DNA from: Alphaproteobacteria bacterium
GTDB taxonomy: Bacteria > Pseudomonadota > Alphaproteobacteria > JAJTHO01 > CANGYM01
DNA length: 49,564 nucleotides
Reading direction: 5' to 3'
Assembly (NCBI GenBank): GCA_947458145.1
Contig: CANGYM010000002.1
Coordinates: forward strand, 1 to 49,564
Each line of letters opens with the position of its first letter. The stretch's first letter is position 1. The translations under genes and the position numbers were made by a program. The notes below the pieces were generated by a model that was not told where the DNA came from, made no database searches, and saw only the letters and a program-made list of their open reading frames with translations. Below, one piece after another: positions 17,659 through 26,669 of this stretch.

Positions 17659-19068
17659 TTATAGGGACGCCATGGTTTCAATATCGTTAACAGCAAAATC
17701 CCCCTCACCCACCGATAGCCCCATGGCCTGCAAATGGGTGATGAGGGTTTTCACGAGGACAGGAAAGCCAGAGGGCGTCAAAGATTCACACCGCACACTC
17801 AGGGCGGGCTGGGTGTTGCTGGCGCGGACCAGCCACCAGCCTTCGGGGGTTTCCACGCGGATCCCATCGATGGCCAAATGGGGGGCGCCGGAGGCTTCGA
17901 TCCGTTGGCGCAGGGCCTCTATGATGGAAAATTTTTGATCATCGGCGCAAAAAATCCGAACCTCAGGAGAAGCGAGCGAGGATGGCAAAGCCTCCAGTTG
18001 TGACGAAAGCGGCCCTTGGGCCAGAATCTCCAGCGTTCGAAGGGCCGCGTACAGGGCATCATCATATCCCCCATAACGATCCGCAAAGAAAATATGACCA
18101 CTGCCCTCCCCTGCAAAAAGAGCCCCTGAGCTTTTCATTTTGGCTTTCATATGGGCATGGCCCACCATCCAAATCACAGGGTGGCCCCCATGGGTTTGAA
18201 TATCATCAAAAAACATACGCGATGTTTTCACATCCCCCAGCAGCGTGGCCCCAGGGCGATCCTGTAAAACGCCCCGCGCGAGCAGGGTTAAAAGGGCATC
18301 AATGCTAAGAATCCGGCCCTGATCGTCCACAACCCCCAACCGATCGGCATCCCCATCAAAGGCCAACCCGATGTCCGCGCGGTGATGCAAAACGGCCTGT
18401 TGCAGCTGCAGCATATTCTTGGGCTCGCTAGGGTCCGGATGATGGGCGGGAAAGGTTCCATCAATATGACCATTGATCACAATATGTTTTCCTGGCAACT
18501 GGTTGACCAATGTCCCAATCACATCCGCCGCCGCCCCGTTTCCAGGATCCCAAACGCAGGTCAAGGCATCGGGAACATCACTCAGATGCGTGGCCTTCAG
18601 CAAAGCCTCAACATACGCCTGCTGCAGGGAAACGGGAACAATCGCCCCCTTTTCAGGGGCCGGAACAGCGTCCTTCATCATGGGATGCAAGGCACGCAGG
18701 TCGTCCCCGTAAAAGGGCTGCCCCGCCAAAACGCATTTAAACCCATTATATTCGGGGGGGTTATGGGATCCCGTCACCATAATCCCCGAAGATGCGTGAG
18801 TTTTTTGGGTTGCGAAGTACGTCATGGGTGTTGGGCCCACGCCGATATCCAGAACCTCCACCCCCCCCTCAGACAAACCAAGGCGCAAGGCCTCCGCCAA
18901 CATCGGGGAATGCAGCCGGCCATCATAACCCACCACGACAGAGGAAAGACCTGCACCTCTTAACTTTTGCGCATAGGCCAACCCAAAATGACGGGCAAAC
19001 GCGGGGGTAAGGGTATCCCCCACAACCCCCCGAATATCATAAGCCCGAAAAATGCTGGGATCGTACAT
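17659..19068 (-). CDS. Phosphomannomutase/phosphoglucomutase (AlgC-like)
   Basis: This is an alpha-D-phosphohexomutase that interconverts hexose 1- and 6-phosphates for lipopolysaccharide or exopolysaccharide precursors. The phosphoserine loop GIMVTGSHNPPEYNGFK, the metal loop AFDGDADRLGVVD, the sugar-binding GEGSGHIFF and the C-terminal phosphate-binding region (VRASNTQPALSVRCES) appear in the usual four-domain order. I start it at the ATG giving MYDPSIFRAYDIRGV, as in the family (about 469 residues). A TTG at 19107 adds 13 residues and has a GGAG before it, but it would overlap pepA by 29 bases. It follows pepA in the same direction. Confidence 0.93.
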   Translation of the reverse strand: MYDPSIFRAYDIRGVVGDTLTPAFARHFGLAYAQKLRGAGLSSVVVGYDGRLHSPMLAEALRLGLSEGGVEVLDIGVGPTPMTYFATQKTHASSGIMVTGSHNPPEYNGFKCVLAGQPFYGDDLRALHPMMKDAVPAPEKGAIVPVSLQQAYVEALLKATHLSDVPDALTCVWDPGNGAAADVIGTLVNQLPGKHIVINGHIDGTFPAHHPDPSEPKNMLQLQQAVLHHRADIGLAFDGDADRLGVVDDQGRILSIDALLTLLARGVLQDRPGATLLGDVKTSRMFFDDIQTHGGHPVIWMVGHAHMKAKMKSSGALFAGEGSGHIFFADRYGGYDDALYAALRTLEILAQGPLSSQLEALPSSLASPEVRIFCADDQKFSIIEALRQRIEASGAPHLAIDGIRVETPEGWWLVRASNTQPALSVRCESLTPSGFPVLVKTLITHLQAMGLSVGEGDFAVNDIETMASL

Positions 19069-19078
19069 GGCGATGGGG

Positions 19079-20578
19079 CTAGGATTGGGATGATGAGTAG
19101 GCTGCAAAAAAACGCTCCATCAAATGCACCCCAAATCCTGTGGCGCCCTTGGGGGCCAAGTCTTTGCCATTTTTGGATGCTGTGACACCCGCAATGTCAA
19201 TGTGGGCCCACGCCACATCTTTTTGAATAAACCGCTGCAAAAACTGGGCGGCGGTGATGCTGCCGGCGCCGCGCCCTGATCCGATGTTGCGCATATCGGC
19301 AATGGGACTGTTCATGTCTTTGTTGTACTCTTCATTCAGGGGAAAACGCCAAATGGGTTCGTTGGCATCGTTAGAGGCGGCAAACAAAGCCTCTGCCAGC
19401 TTGTCGTTATTGCTGAACAAACCGGCTGTCAAATCCCCCAAAGCCACAACGATGGCGCCCGTTAATGTCGCAAAATCAATGACGGTTTTGGGCTTGAACG
19501 TTTCTTGGGCGTACCACAGAGCATCACTGAGAACCAAACGCCCTTCGGCATCGGTGTTCAAAACCTCAATGGTCTGTCCTGACATGGACGTGACAATATC
19601 CCCTGGACGTTGGGCGGTGCCAGAGGGCATGTTTTCCACCAACCCCACAACCCCAACCACGTGAAAGGGGGATTTTTGCTCGGCCAACATCTGAAGGGTG
19701 GCCACCACAACAGCCGAGCCCCCCATGTCCCACTTCATATCTTCCATATTGGCGGCGGGTTTAATGGAAATCCCCCCCGTGTCAAAGGTCACGCCTTTCC
19801 CAACCAAGGCAATCGGCGCATCATTGGTTTTGGATCCACGATATTCCATCACCACCATCTGAGATTCCACAGCACTGCCCTGACCCACGCCCAGCAACGC
19901 ACCCATGCCCAGCTTTTTCATGTCCTTTTCGCCCAAAACTTTTACCGATACGGGCAGTTTTGCAAAAACTTCTTTGATTTTTTCGGCGTAGGTTTCAGGA
20001 TTCAGGATGTTCGAGGGCTCGTTCTGCAGGGTCCGCGCCAAATAGACCGCCCGCACAAAGGCCGATGTTTTTTCAAAACAAACCTCGGCGGCTTTCTTAT
20101 CATTCACCAAAAAAACCAGAGAGGACAGTTTGGGCTTTTTCACATCAGGGCGCTCTTTGGTGATGTATTTATCAAAGCGATACCCTTTCAGCAAAGCCCC
20201 TGCCGCCATATCGTTGGCCGCATACTCTATGGATCCCCCCGCCCCCAAAGGCGCCACAACCGCGGTGGTCTCTTGACCACTCTGCAAAGCCCCGATGATG
20301 CTGGCACCAATTTTTTGCAAGGCCAGCGGGGTAAGGTCACTGGTTTTTCCAATACCGGCAACAACCACAGTGATGATTTTATCTTTTAAGGCCATTTTGT
20401 ACGTGGCTGTTTTTCCAGAGCTTCCCTTAAAATCATCTTTTTGTAAGAGGTCGGAAACAAGGGCTTGGGCCGCGCTGTCTAGCAGTTTATCGGCCACAAG
20501 GACCTTGTCCTCGTCATAAAAAACCACAACAGAGGCGGCAACCTCCGGAGCACTCAGGGCAAAAGACACAGGAAGCAT
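19079..20578 (-). CDS. pepA: Leucyl aminopeptidase (M17 family)
   Basis: This is a cytosolic dizinc aminopeptidase of the M17 family, usually hexameric; some relatives also bind DNA. The catalytic domain in the C-terminal half shows LVGKGVTFDTGGISIKP (metal-ligand Lys and Asp), KWDMGGSAVV, VNTDAEGRLVLSDALWYA and ATLTGAIVVALG. I prefer the ATG at 20578 (MLPVSFALSAPE) because an AAGGA lies 7 bases before it. The ATG at 20593 would add five residues but has no visible ribosome site. Length is about 499 residues, typical of PepA. pgm follows on the same strand. Confidence 0.95.
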   Translation of the reverse strand: MLPVSFALSAPEVAASVVVFYDEDKVLVADKLLDSAAQALVSDLLQKDDFKGSSGKTATYKMALKDKIITVVVAGIGKTSDLTPLALQKIGASIIGALQSGQETTAVVAPLGAGGSIEYAANDMAAGALLKGYRFDKYITKERPDVKKPKLSSLVFLVNDKKAAEVCFEKTSAFVRAVYLARTLQNEPSNILNPETYAEKIKEVFAKLPVSVKVLGEKDMKKLGMGALLGVGQGSAVESQMVVMEYRGSKTNDAPIALVGKGVTFDTGGISIKPAANMEDMKWDMGGSAVVVATLQMLAEQKSPFHVVGVVGLVENMPSGTAQRPGDIVTSMSGQTIEVLNTDAEGRLVLSDALWYAQETFKPKTVIDFATLTGAIVVALGDLTAGLFSNNDKLAEALFAASNDANEPIWRFPLNEEYNKDMNSPIADMRNIGSGRGAGSITAAQFLQRFIQKDVAWAHIDIAGVTASKNGKDLAPKGATGFGVHLMERFFAAYSSSQS

Positions 20579-20677
20579 AGAAAAATCCTTCATAAAACAA
20601 GTGATGTGTTTGTTTGTAGCATGATTCTTAGGACAGACAACAGAAAGTAAAAAAATCTTGAAAAACAGCCAATACCC

Positions 20678-21334
20678 CTAACCCCCGATAAAATACGCCC
20701 CAATCCCCATCATCCCCCCCGTCACCGCGCCCCAGATCACCAGCCACCCCAAGTGTTCATGGATCATCCGGTGGACCAGATCTTTGACCATAACCGGCGT
20801 TAATTGATTTAAACGATCGTTGATCAATTGGCTGATGAGAGAGCGCACGTTTTCCGGACGCTTAGGGTCCGTTTGATTGTTCATCAAATCCTGCAAAATG
20901 GCCTGAATTTTTTCTTTCACGGGCTCGCGCAGGGGTTCCAGAGCCTTCTTCCCCCCCATGAGGGCAAGCATACTGCCAAAGGACGAATCCGCGATGGCAT
21001 CCGCCAAATGATCGAAAATTTTATCTTTATCAAGGGACAGACTGCTGGTTTTGCTTTTTAAAAACGATTGGACATGATCGTCCTGAAAAAACTCCCGCAT
21101 CATCATATCGTGCAGGGTGGTTTTAAACGATTCAAAGCGATTTAAAATAACGCCCGATCCATACATAAACGGAACACGTTCAAACAACATATACACGGCC
21201 AGCCAGTTGGTTAACCCCCCTGACAGGGCGTATAGGCCGATATTCAAAACCAAGGCGTGCCAAGGTTCAGGCAAAACAAAGGCCAAGCCGACAAGAGAGG
21301 CGGCAATCAGGTTGGAAAGAAGGCTGACGTTCAT
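20678..21334 (-). CDS. DUF445-family inner-membrane protein
   Basis: This protein matches the general plan of DUF445 proteins. Two N-terminal hydrophobic segments (LLSNLIAASLVGLAFVLP and LVLNIGLYALSGGLTNWLAVYMLF) are followed by a long soluble helical part with RFESFKTTLHDMM and repeated charged helices. A last C-terminal hydrophobic segment follows (WLVIWGAVTGGMMGIGAYFI). The GGxTNWLAVxMLF motif is the strongest family sign. The function of the family is unknown. I start it at the ATG giving MNVSLLSN; a TTG ten codons earlier at 21364 is possible. It is divergent from the amidotransferase-like gene, 53 bases apart. Confidence 0.8.
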   Translation of the reverse strand: MNVSLLSNLIAASLVGLAFVLPEPWHALVLNIGLYALSGGLTNWLAVYMLFERVPFMYGSGVILNRFESFKTTLHDMMMREFFQDDHVQSFLKSKTSSLSLDKDKIFDHLADAIADSSFGSMLALMGGKKALEPLREPVKEKIQAILQDLMNNQTDPKRPENVRSLISQLINDRLNQLTPVMVKDLVHRMIHEHLGWLVIWGAVTGGMMGIGAYFIGG

Positions 21335-21387
21335 CGGATTATATTGTGGGATGGATTTTCCCAAACCTTATGGATTATAGTGGGTTT

Positions 21388-22146
21388 ATGCAACCTGTTA
21401 TTGGCCTGTCTTGTTGTGTGAAAAACGTGGATAAACTCCATTTCCATGGGGTGGGGGAGCGTTTTATCCGTGTGGTTGCCGATGTTTTGGGGGCCACGCC
21501 GCTGCTGATTCCCTCCATCGGGGCCAGTGCGCTTCAGGTTTTGCCCCATTTGGATGGACTGATTATGACGGGCAGCCTGTCCATGGTGGATCCGGCCCAT
21601 TATGGGGAGGATATCGCCCTGCCTGAGGCCTGCTATGATGCCCGCCGCGATCAGACCACGCTTTCTTTGATCACAGCCGCCTTGGGTCAGGGGGTTCCTT
21701 TGCTGGGGATTTGTCGGGGGATTCAGGAAATGAACGTGGCCTTGGGGGGCACGTTGCACCAAAATTTGAAACAGGTGCCCCAAACGTTGGATCATTTGGA
21801 TCAAGGGCTGACCAACGACGATGCCGCCCGCTTTGCCAAAAAACACGATGTGTTTTTAACGCCTGATGGCTTTCTGGCGGGGCTGAGTCCGGTGGGGGGC
21901 ACCCTTCGCGTCAATTCTTTGCATACGCAGGCGATCAAAACCTTGGGTTCTGACTTAACCATTGAGGCCCTCGCCCCCGACGGCGTTATCGAGGCCGTTC
22001 GCGTCACCACCGCCCCCCGCTTTGCAGTGGGCATTCAGTGGCACCCCGAATGGGAACCGGAAAGCGATGCCTTTTCCATGGCCTTGTTTCAGGCGTTTTT
22101 GGGGGATGTGGAAATATCCCGCGCTTTTCGTCGCTTCTCATCCTAA
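21388..22146 (+). CDS. Class I glutamine amidotransferase-like hydrolase (peptidase C26, PuuD-like)
   Basis: This is a single-domain hydrolase of the gamma-glutamyl hydrolase family. The nucleophile elbow is LLGICRGIQEMNVALGG and the catalytic His is in GIQWHPEWE. PuuD relatives hydrolyse gamma-glutamyl-GABA in putrescine breakdown, but no other putrescine gene is near, so the substrate is left open. I choose the ATG giving MQPVIGLSCC, which matches the family N-terminus. ATGs at 21370 and 21346 would add 6 or 14 residues. Length is about 252 residues. radA begins 15 bases later. Confidence 0.85.
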   Translation: MQPVIGLSCCVKNVDKLHFHGVGERFIRVVADVLGATPLLIPSIGASALQVLPHLDGLIMTGSLSMVDPAHYGEDIALPEACYDARRDQTTLSLITAALGQGVPLLGICRGIQEMNVALGGTLHQNLKQVPQTLDHLDQGLTNDDAARFAKKHDVFLTPDGFLAGLSPVGGTLRVNSLHTQAIKTLGSDLTIEALAPDGVIEAVRVTTAPRFAVGIQWHPEWEPESDAFSMALFQAFLGDVEISRAFRRFSS

Positions 22147-22161
22147 AGAGTAAAAAATCCC

Positions 22162-23517
22162 ATGGCCAAACCCAAAATTCATTATCAATGTCAGGCCTGC
22201 GGGGCCACCCACCCCCGCTGGCAGGGCCAATGCGAGGGCTGCGGGGCATGGAATACCTTAACCGAAGAGTTGCCCACTGTGGCACTATCACCTGCGGGGA
22301 AAACACCTCAAAAATCCGGCTTAGTCCTAGAGCCCCTGCAAAGACAAGAGGCGCCCTCTGCCCAGCGCATGTCCACGGACATTGGGGAATTGGATCGGGT
22401 TTTGGGCGGGGGCCTGATGGTGGGCTCGGTGATTTTAATCGGGGGGGAGCCTGGCATCGGTAAATCCACACTGTTGCTACAGGCCATGATCAACCTGTCA
22501 CGGCACCACGACGTGGCCTATTTCACGGGGGAGGAATCGCTGGATCAAATTGCCCAGCGGGCGGTTCGATTGCATGCCCCCCACGATCAGGTAATGGCGG
22601 CGCACACGGTGCATCTGGAGGATATTTTAACCTTGCTAGACAAACCCACCGCCCCAAAAATTGTGGTGATCGATTCCATTCAAACCCTGCACGCTGGGGC
22701 CATCGAATCCGCCCCAGGCACCGTCAGTCAGGTGCGATACAGCACCCATATGTTGGCCAATTTGGCCAAAAAGCGGGGCATTACCTTTTTCATTGTGGGG
22801 CATATCACCAAAGAGGGAACACTGGCGGGCCCCAAAGTGTTGGAACATCTGGTGGATACCGTTTTGACGTTCGAGGGGGACCGCCGTCACCATGTCCGCC
22901 TGCTGCGTGCCAGCAAAAACCGCTATGGGGCCACCGATGAAATCGGGGTATTTACCATGACATCTTCGGGGTTGTCAGAGGTGACCAATCCGTCATCTTT
23001 GTTTTTATCCACAGATCAGCCCCCCTGCCCAGGCCATGTGGTGACGGCGATTATGGAGGGGGCCCGCCCCCTGCTGGTGGATATTGAGGTTTTGGTATGC
23101 CCCACCCCACTGGCCATTCCCCGCAGAACTGTGGTGGGGTGGGATGTAAACCGGCTTCATATGTTGGTGGCGGTGCTGGAAAAACGGTTGAAATGTCCGC
23201 TGTCCAGCAAAGATATTTTTATGAATGTGGCGGGGGGATTAAAAATCCAAGAGCCAGCGGCCGATTTTGCGGTGTGCGTGGCCCTATTGTCGTCCCTGCG
23301 GGATACGTTGGTGCCCAAGGGGACCGTGGTTTTTGGCGAAGTCAGCCTGAGCGGCACCCTGCGCTCTGTTCCCCACGCCTATACCCGCATGCGCGAAGCC
23401 ACCCGTCTGGGGTTCACCCGCATCCTCGCCCCCAAACAGGACATAGAAAACCTTGAGGGCGCCACCTATGTGCCGTGCGAACATCTGGGGGATGTTCTGG
23501 GATCCACGGACACGTGA
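22162..23517 (+). CDS. radA: DNA repair protein RadA
   Basis: RadA (Sms) is a RecA-like ATPase that helps process recombination intermediates and drives branch migration. An N-terminal zinc finger has Cys at 10, 13, 24 and 27. It is followed by the ATPase core with Walker A GEPGIGKST (95-103), and the RadA signature KNRYG at 252-256, where Tyr replaces the usual Phe. The C-terminal Lon-protease-like domain (from about 280) lacks a protease catalytic Ser, as in all RadA. The length of 451 residues is typical. A chance TTATCCACA occurs inside the gene at 23005. Confidence 0.97.
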   Translation: MAKPKIHYQCQACGATHPRWQGQCEGCGAWNTLTEELPTVALSPAGKTPQKSGLVLEPLQRQEAPSAQRMSTDIGELDRVLGGGLMVGSVILIGGEPGIGKSTLLLQAMINLSRHHDVAYFTGEESLDQIAQRAVRLHAPHDQVMAAHTVHLEDILTLLDKPTAPKIVVIDSIQTLHAGAIESAPGTVSQVRYSTHMLANLAKKRGITFFIVGHITKEGTLAGPKVLEHLVDTVLTFEGDRRHHVRLLRASKNRYGATDEIGVFTMTSSGLSEVTNPSSLFLSTDQPPCPGHVVTAIMEGARPLLVDIEVLVCPTPLAIPRRTVVGWDVNRLHMLVAVLEKRLKCPLSSKDIFMNVAGGLKIQEPAADFAVCVALLSSLRDTLVPKGTVVFGEVSLSGTLRSVPHAYTRMREATRLGFTRILAPKQDIENLEGATYVPCEHLGDVLGSTDT

Positions 23518-23524
23518 TAGAGAT

Positions 23525-24004
23525 TCAGGGTTTGGTTTTTGGCGTTTGCAAAGACGTTAAGGTGCCCCGATGGTGCCAAATGCGCCCCTGATGCATCAAA
23601 AAAGTCTCCGGTAGCCCCCGAAGCCCGCTGGATACGGCCAGCGTACCTGATTCATCCCACAGGATGTTTTGATAGGGGTTTCCGTGTTTTTTCAGCCAAG
23701 CCTCAACCACGGGCTTTTTGTCCATGGTGACAATCCCCACCAGATGAAAATCCCCCGAAAGGCCGGAAATCATAGCATGATCCACAATGCACGTGCTGCA
23801 CCAACTGGAAAAAAAATGAACCAACGTCGGGGGATTGTCTGGAACGGCGCCAACGGCTTTGATCAAATCCGGGTAATCCTCAGCTTTCACGGGTTGCATC
23901 CCCGTCAGCTCTATGGCAGGGTGCATCGTTTTTTGCACCAAAACCACAGCCAGAAGCAACAAAACACCCATCAACCCAACAAAGACAATTCGATGAAAAC
24001 GCAT
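23525..24004 (-). CDS. CcmG/DsbE-like periplasmic thioredoxin
   Basis: This 159-residue protein is a membrane-tethered thioredoxin. A basic start (MRFHR) precedes one hydrophobic anchor (IVFVGLMGVLLLLAVVLV), then a thioredoxin fold with the redox pair in SWCSTC and the cis-Pro loop GLPETF. The stretch HGNPYQNILWDESGTLAVSSGLRGLPETFL closely follows CcmG, the protein that reduces apocytochrome c for heme attachment. No other ccm gene is near. It starts within the first codons of truB on the opposite strand (12-base overlap of 5' ends). Confidence 0.83.
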   Translation of the reverse strand: MRFHRIVFVGLMGVLLLLAVVLVQKTMHPAIELTGMQPVKAEDYPDLIKAVGAVPDNPPTLVHFFSSWCSTCIVDHAMISGLSGDFHLVGIVTMDKKPVVEAWLKKHGNPYQNILWDESGTLAVSSGLRGLPETFLMHQGRIWHHRGTLTSLQTPKTKP

Positions 24005-24865
24005 GATGATTCCGGATGGTTATGGATGGATAAACCTGATGGGATCAGTTCTACTGCGCTGGGGACGCTTGTCAAAAGAAAAACAGGCTATAAAAAAATT
24101 GGTCACTTGGGAACACTGGATCCCTTTGCCAGCGGTGTGCTGATTTTGGCGGTGGGGGAAGCCACAAAACTGATGCCACTCATTGAAAAGCGCACCAAAA
24201 CCTACGTCGTGACCGTACGCTGGGGCGTGGAAACGGATACCTTGGATTGTTTGGGGCAGGTCACGCGAACCATGGCCCATAATGTGACACGGGATGATAT
24301 CATAAAGATCATCCCTGACTTTTTAGGTGTTCAATCGCAAATCCCGCCCCTGTATTCTGCTGTTCATGTTGATGGGGTGCGTGCCTATCAACGGATGCGT
24401 CAGGGGGATGATGATTTTTCCATACCCGCACGCTCTGTGATGATCCACAGCATTGATCTCTTAAGCGCCGCAGGGGATGCCGCCACGCTTTCTATTGTTT
24501 GTGAAACAGGCACCTATATCCGCAGTCTGGTGCGGGATATGGCAGCAGCTTTGGGGACCGTAGGTCATGCACTAACCCTAAGACGCACAGCCGATGGGGC
24601 CATTGATGAAACCCATTTAACGGGGGAAAGGGACCTTTGTTTGGGTATGCCGCTGCACCCCATGGACAGCCTGCTGGCCGATTTTCCCCGCATTACCCTA
24701 TCTGTGGATCAAGAGGTTCATTTTCGTCAGGGACGATCGCTGGCATTGCCGCCCCCCTCTTGGGATACCCAAGGGCCCATTCTGGCATACGGGACGGGGG
24801 GATTGCTGGGTTACGGTGTTTGTGATGATGATGGGGTTTTTAAACCCAAACGAGGCCTTTTTTAA
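23993..24865 (+). CDS. truB: tRNA pseudouridine(55) synthase
   Basis: TruB makes pseudouridine 55 in the T-loop of nearly all tRNAs. The N-terminal WLWMDKPDGISS, the catalytic GHLGTLDPFASGVL (nucleophile Asp), ATKLM and the later ETGTYIRSLVRDMA are family motifs. The open frame runs far upstream, but homologues begin near MKTHDDSGWLWMDKP, so the ATG at 23993 is chosen (290 residues). The usual partner rbfA is absent. The 3' end overlaps nadE (other strand) by 4 bases. Confidence 0.95.
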   Translation: MKTHDDSGWLWMDKPDGISSTALGTLVKRKTGYKKIGHLGTLDPFASGVLILAVGEATKLMPLIEKRTKTYVVTVRWGVETDTLDCLGQVTRTMAHNVTRDDIIKIIPDFLGVQSQIPPLYSAVHVDGVRAYQRMRQGDDDFSIPARSVMIHSIDLLSAAGDAATLSIVCETGTYIRSLVRDMAAALGTVGHALTLRRTADGAIDETHLTGERDLCLGMPLHPMDSLLADFPRITLSVDQEVHFRQGRSLALPPPSWDTQGPILAYGTGGLLGYGVCDDDGVFKPKRGLF

Positions 24866-26436
24866 AACGGCACCGTTCCCCGCATCACCGGAAAACGCCA
24901 ATCCGGACCAAAGGCGCGGGGTGTGATCTTAATCCCCAAAGGCGCCTGACGTCGTTTGTATTCCGCGCCGTGCAGGGCGCGGTAGACCTTTTGGGCCTCT
25001 GCCTTAGAAAACCCTTGGGTGACTGCCCCTTCAACCGTGCCATACCCTTCAATAAAATGCTGCAACAAATGATCCAGACGATCATAGGGCGGCAGACTGT
25101 CAGTATCTTTTTGGTCAGGGCGCAGCTCAGCCGTTGGCTCTTTGGTTAGGGTCGATGCATTAAACACAACGCTTTGTGTATTGCGCCAATGCGACAGGCG
25201 ATACACCATTGTTTTATAAATATCCTTTAAAACCGAAAATCCCCCGCACATATCCCCGTACAGAGTTGCATACCCCATGGCCGATTCCGATTTGTTGGAT
25301 GTGTTCAAAAGCAAATCATTGTTGCCGTTGGCATGGGCCATCAGGATCAAACCCCGCAAACGCGCCTGCAGATTTTCATGGGTTATGCCCGTGGGATAAT
25401 CCAGCAAAACCTCCAAAGCCCCCATCGCCGAAGAAAGCGGCAGCGTCAGCAACTCTATCGCCAAAGCCCTCGCCACAAATGCCGCATCGTCTAAACTGGC
25501 TTGGGACGTATAAACCGACGGGATCATAACGCCGTAAACACGATCCGCCCCCAACGCATCCACGGCAATGGCCGCCGTTAGGGCCGAATCCATCCCGCCA
25601 GACAGTCCCAACAGAACCTTTCTGGGTTTGACCGCATCCACATAATCCCTAAGCCCCCGTTTCAGGATGGTATAAATCTCTTCTTCCTCTGAAATTGCCT
25701 TAACCGTTTTTGTGGGGGATGCGGGGGACAGGGCGATGGTGCAGCCTGCCTCTTCCGCCAAGGGCAAAACCACGCGCGTGCCATTGTCATAAACAAAAGA
25801 CCGCCCATCAAAAACCAGACCATCCTGCCCCCCGACACGATTCACATACACCACAGGTGTTGGGCATTGGGCAGCTTTCTGCAGTCGTTTTTCCTGTTTG
25901 CCTGTTTCGTAGGGGGAGGCATTGATCACCACCGTAACATCAGGGTTTAGGGCGTTATAGCATTGCATGGCTTCGGGTTGCCAAAAATCCTCGCAAATCG
26001 GAACAGACAACCTAAGGCCAGCAACCGAAAACAGGCGGGGGGGGCGGTCATGGGCAAAATAACGCGCCTCGTCAAAAACACCGTAACTGGGCAGGGCTTG
26101 CTTGGTGGTCACATCCTGAATCTTTCCCTGAGAAAGCAAGGCGGCTGCATTGTAAAGCTTGCCCTTTTCCTGCCACGGTGTCCCGACAATCAGGGGGGGA
26201 AGGTCCGCGCTTTTTTGCGCCAAGGCGTCCAAAGCCTCTTGGTTTTTCTGAATAAAATGGGGAACCAACAGCCAATCTTCGGCAGGGTAGCCACACAACG
26301 CCAGTTCTGGAAAAACAGCCAGATGGGCCCCTTCGGCCTTGGCCTCTCGGGCATGGGATAAAATTTTGGCAATGGCCCCCTCAAAATCCCCTATCGGGGT
26401 GGATATTTGTGCCAGATAAATGGAAAAAGGGCCCAT
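24862..26436 (-). CDS. nadE: Glutamine-dependent NAD+ synthetase
   Basis: This is the final step of NAD synthesis: amidation of nicotinate adenine dinucleotide using glutamine. An N-terminal nitrilase-like amidase domain (about 1-250) has the Glu-Lys-Cys triad in FPELALCGYP (Glu at 44), EKGKLYN and VPICEDFW. The C-terminal synthetase domain has the ATP-binding loop LLGLSGGMDSAL and NKSE, YGDMCGG and PTAELRPDQKD. At 524 residues it is the short two-domain form common in alphaproteobacteria. It follows xseB by 6 bases, giving an rnd-xseB-nadE unit. Confidence 0.96.
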   Translation of the reverse strand: MGPFSIYLAQISTPIGDFEGAIAKILSHAREAKAEGAHLAVFPELALCGYPAEDWLLVPHFIQKNQEALDALAQKSADLPPLIVGTPWQEKGKLYNAAALLSQGKIQDVTTKQALPSYGVFDEARYFAHDRPPRLFSVAGLRLSVPICEDFWQPEAMQCYNALNPDVTVVINASPYETGKQEKRLQKAAQCPTPVVYVNRVGGQDGLVFDGRSFVYDNGTRVVLPLAEEAGCTIALSPASPTKTVKAISEEEEIYTILKRGLRDYVDAVKPRKVLLGLSGGMDSALTAAIAVDALGADRVYGVMIPSVYTSQASLDDAAFVARALAIELLTLPLSSAMGALEVLLDYPTGITHENLQARLRGLILMAHANGNNDLLLNTSNKSESAMGYATLYGDMCGGFSVLKDIYKTMVYRLSHWRNTQSVVFNASTLTKEPTAELRPDQKDTDSLPPYDRLDHLLQHFIEGYGTVEGAVTQGFSKAEAQKVYRALHGAEYKRRQAPLGIKITPRAFGPDWRFPVMRGTVPF

Positions 26437-26442
26437 GGGGGG

Positions 26443-26649
26443 TTAAAGACCCTCCCCCTTCTTCAAAACCTCGATGTTCATCTCAGCACGCTGCAAACGA
26501 TTTTCGCAGAGTGTCTTTAACGATAAACCCCGCTGATAAGCCGTCATCATTTGATCCAAACTCAGCTGGCCGGCTTCCATCGCTTGGGCAATGTCTGAAA
26601 GTTCCTGAATGGCGGCCTCAAAAGAAAGATCCTCTAAAGGGATGTTCAT
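26443..26649 (-). CDS. xseB: Exodeoxyribonuclease VII small subunit
   Basis: XseB joins XseA to form exonuclease VII, which degrades single-stranded DNA. This 68-residue protein has the family pattern LSFEAAIQELSDIAQAMEAGQLSLDQMMTAYQRG, two helices predicted to form a coiled hairpin. I start at the ATG giving MNIPLED; a TTG two codons earlier (26655) is possible. xseA is not in the window. The gene sits between rnd (20 bases upstream) and nadE (6 bases downstream) on the same strand. Confidence 0.92.
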   Translation of the reverse strand: MNIPLEDLSFEAAIQELSDIAQAMEAGQLSLDQMMTAYQRGLSLKTLCENRLQRAEMNIEVLKKGEGL

Positions 26650-26669
26650 AAACAAAGGTCTTTCTTGGA

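Noticed and set aside
18382-18963. 193-codon open frame opposite the phosphohexomutase gene
   Set aside because: It is an antisense shadow; the minus-strand gene carries all family motifs.
19610-20389. 259-codon open frame opposite pepA
   Set aside because: Its product is His/Gly/Phe-rich with no motif. It mirrors the codon pattern of pepA, which has a full set of M17 motifs.
23005-23013. A third perfect TTATCCACA (DnaA box) inside radA
   Set aside because: It is isolated, lies in GC-balanced coding sequence and has no neighbouring boxes, so it is probably chance.
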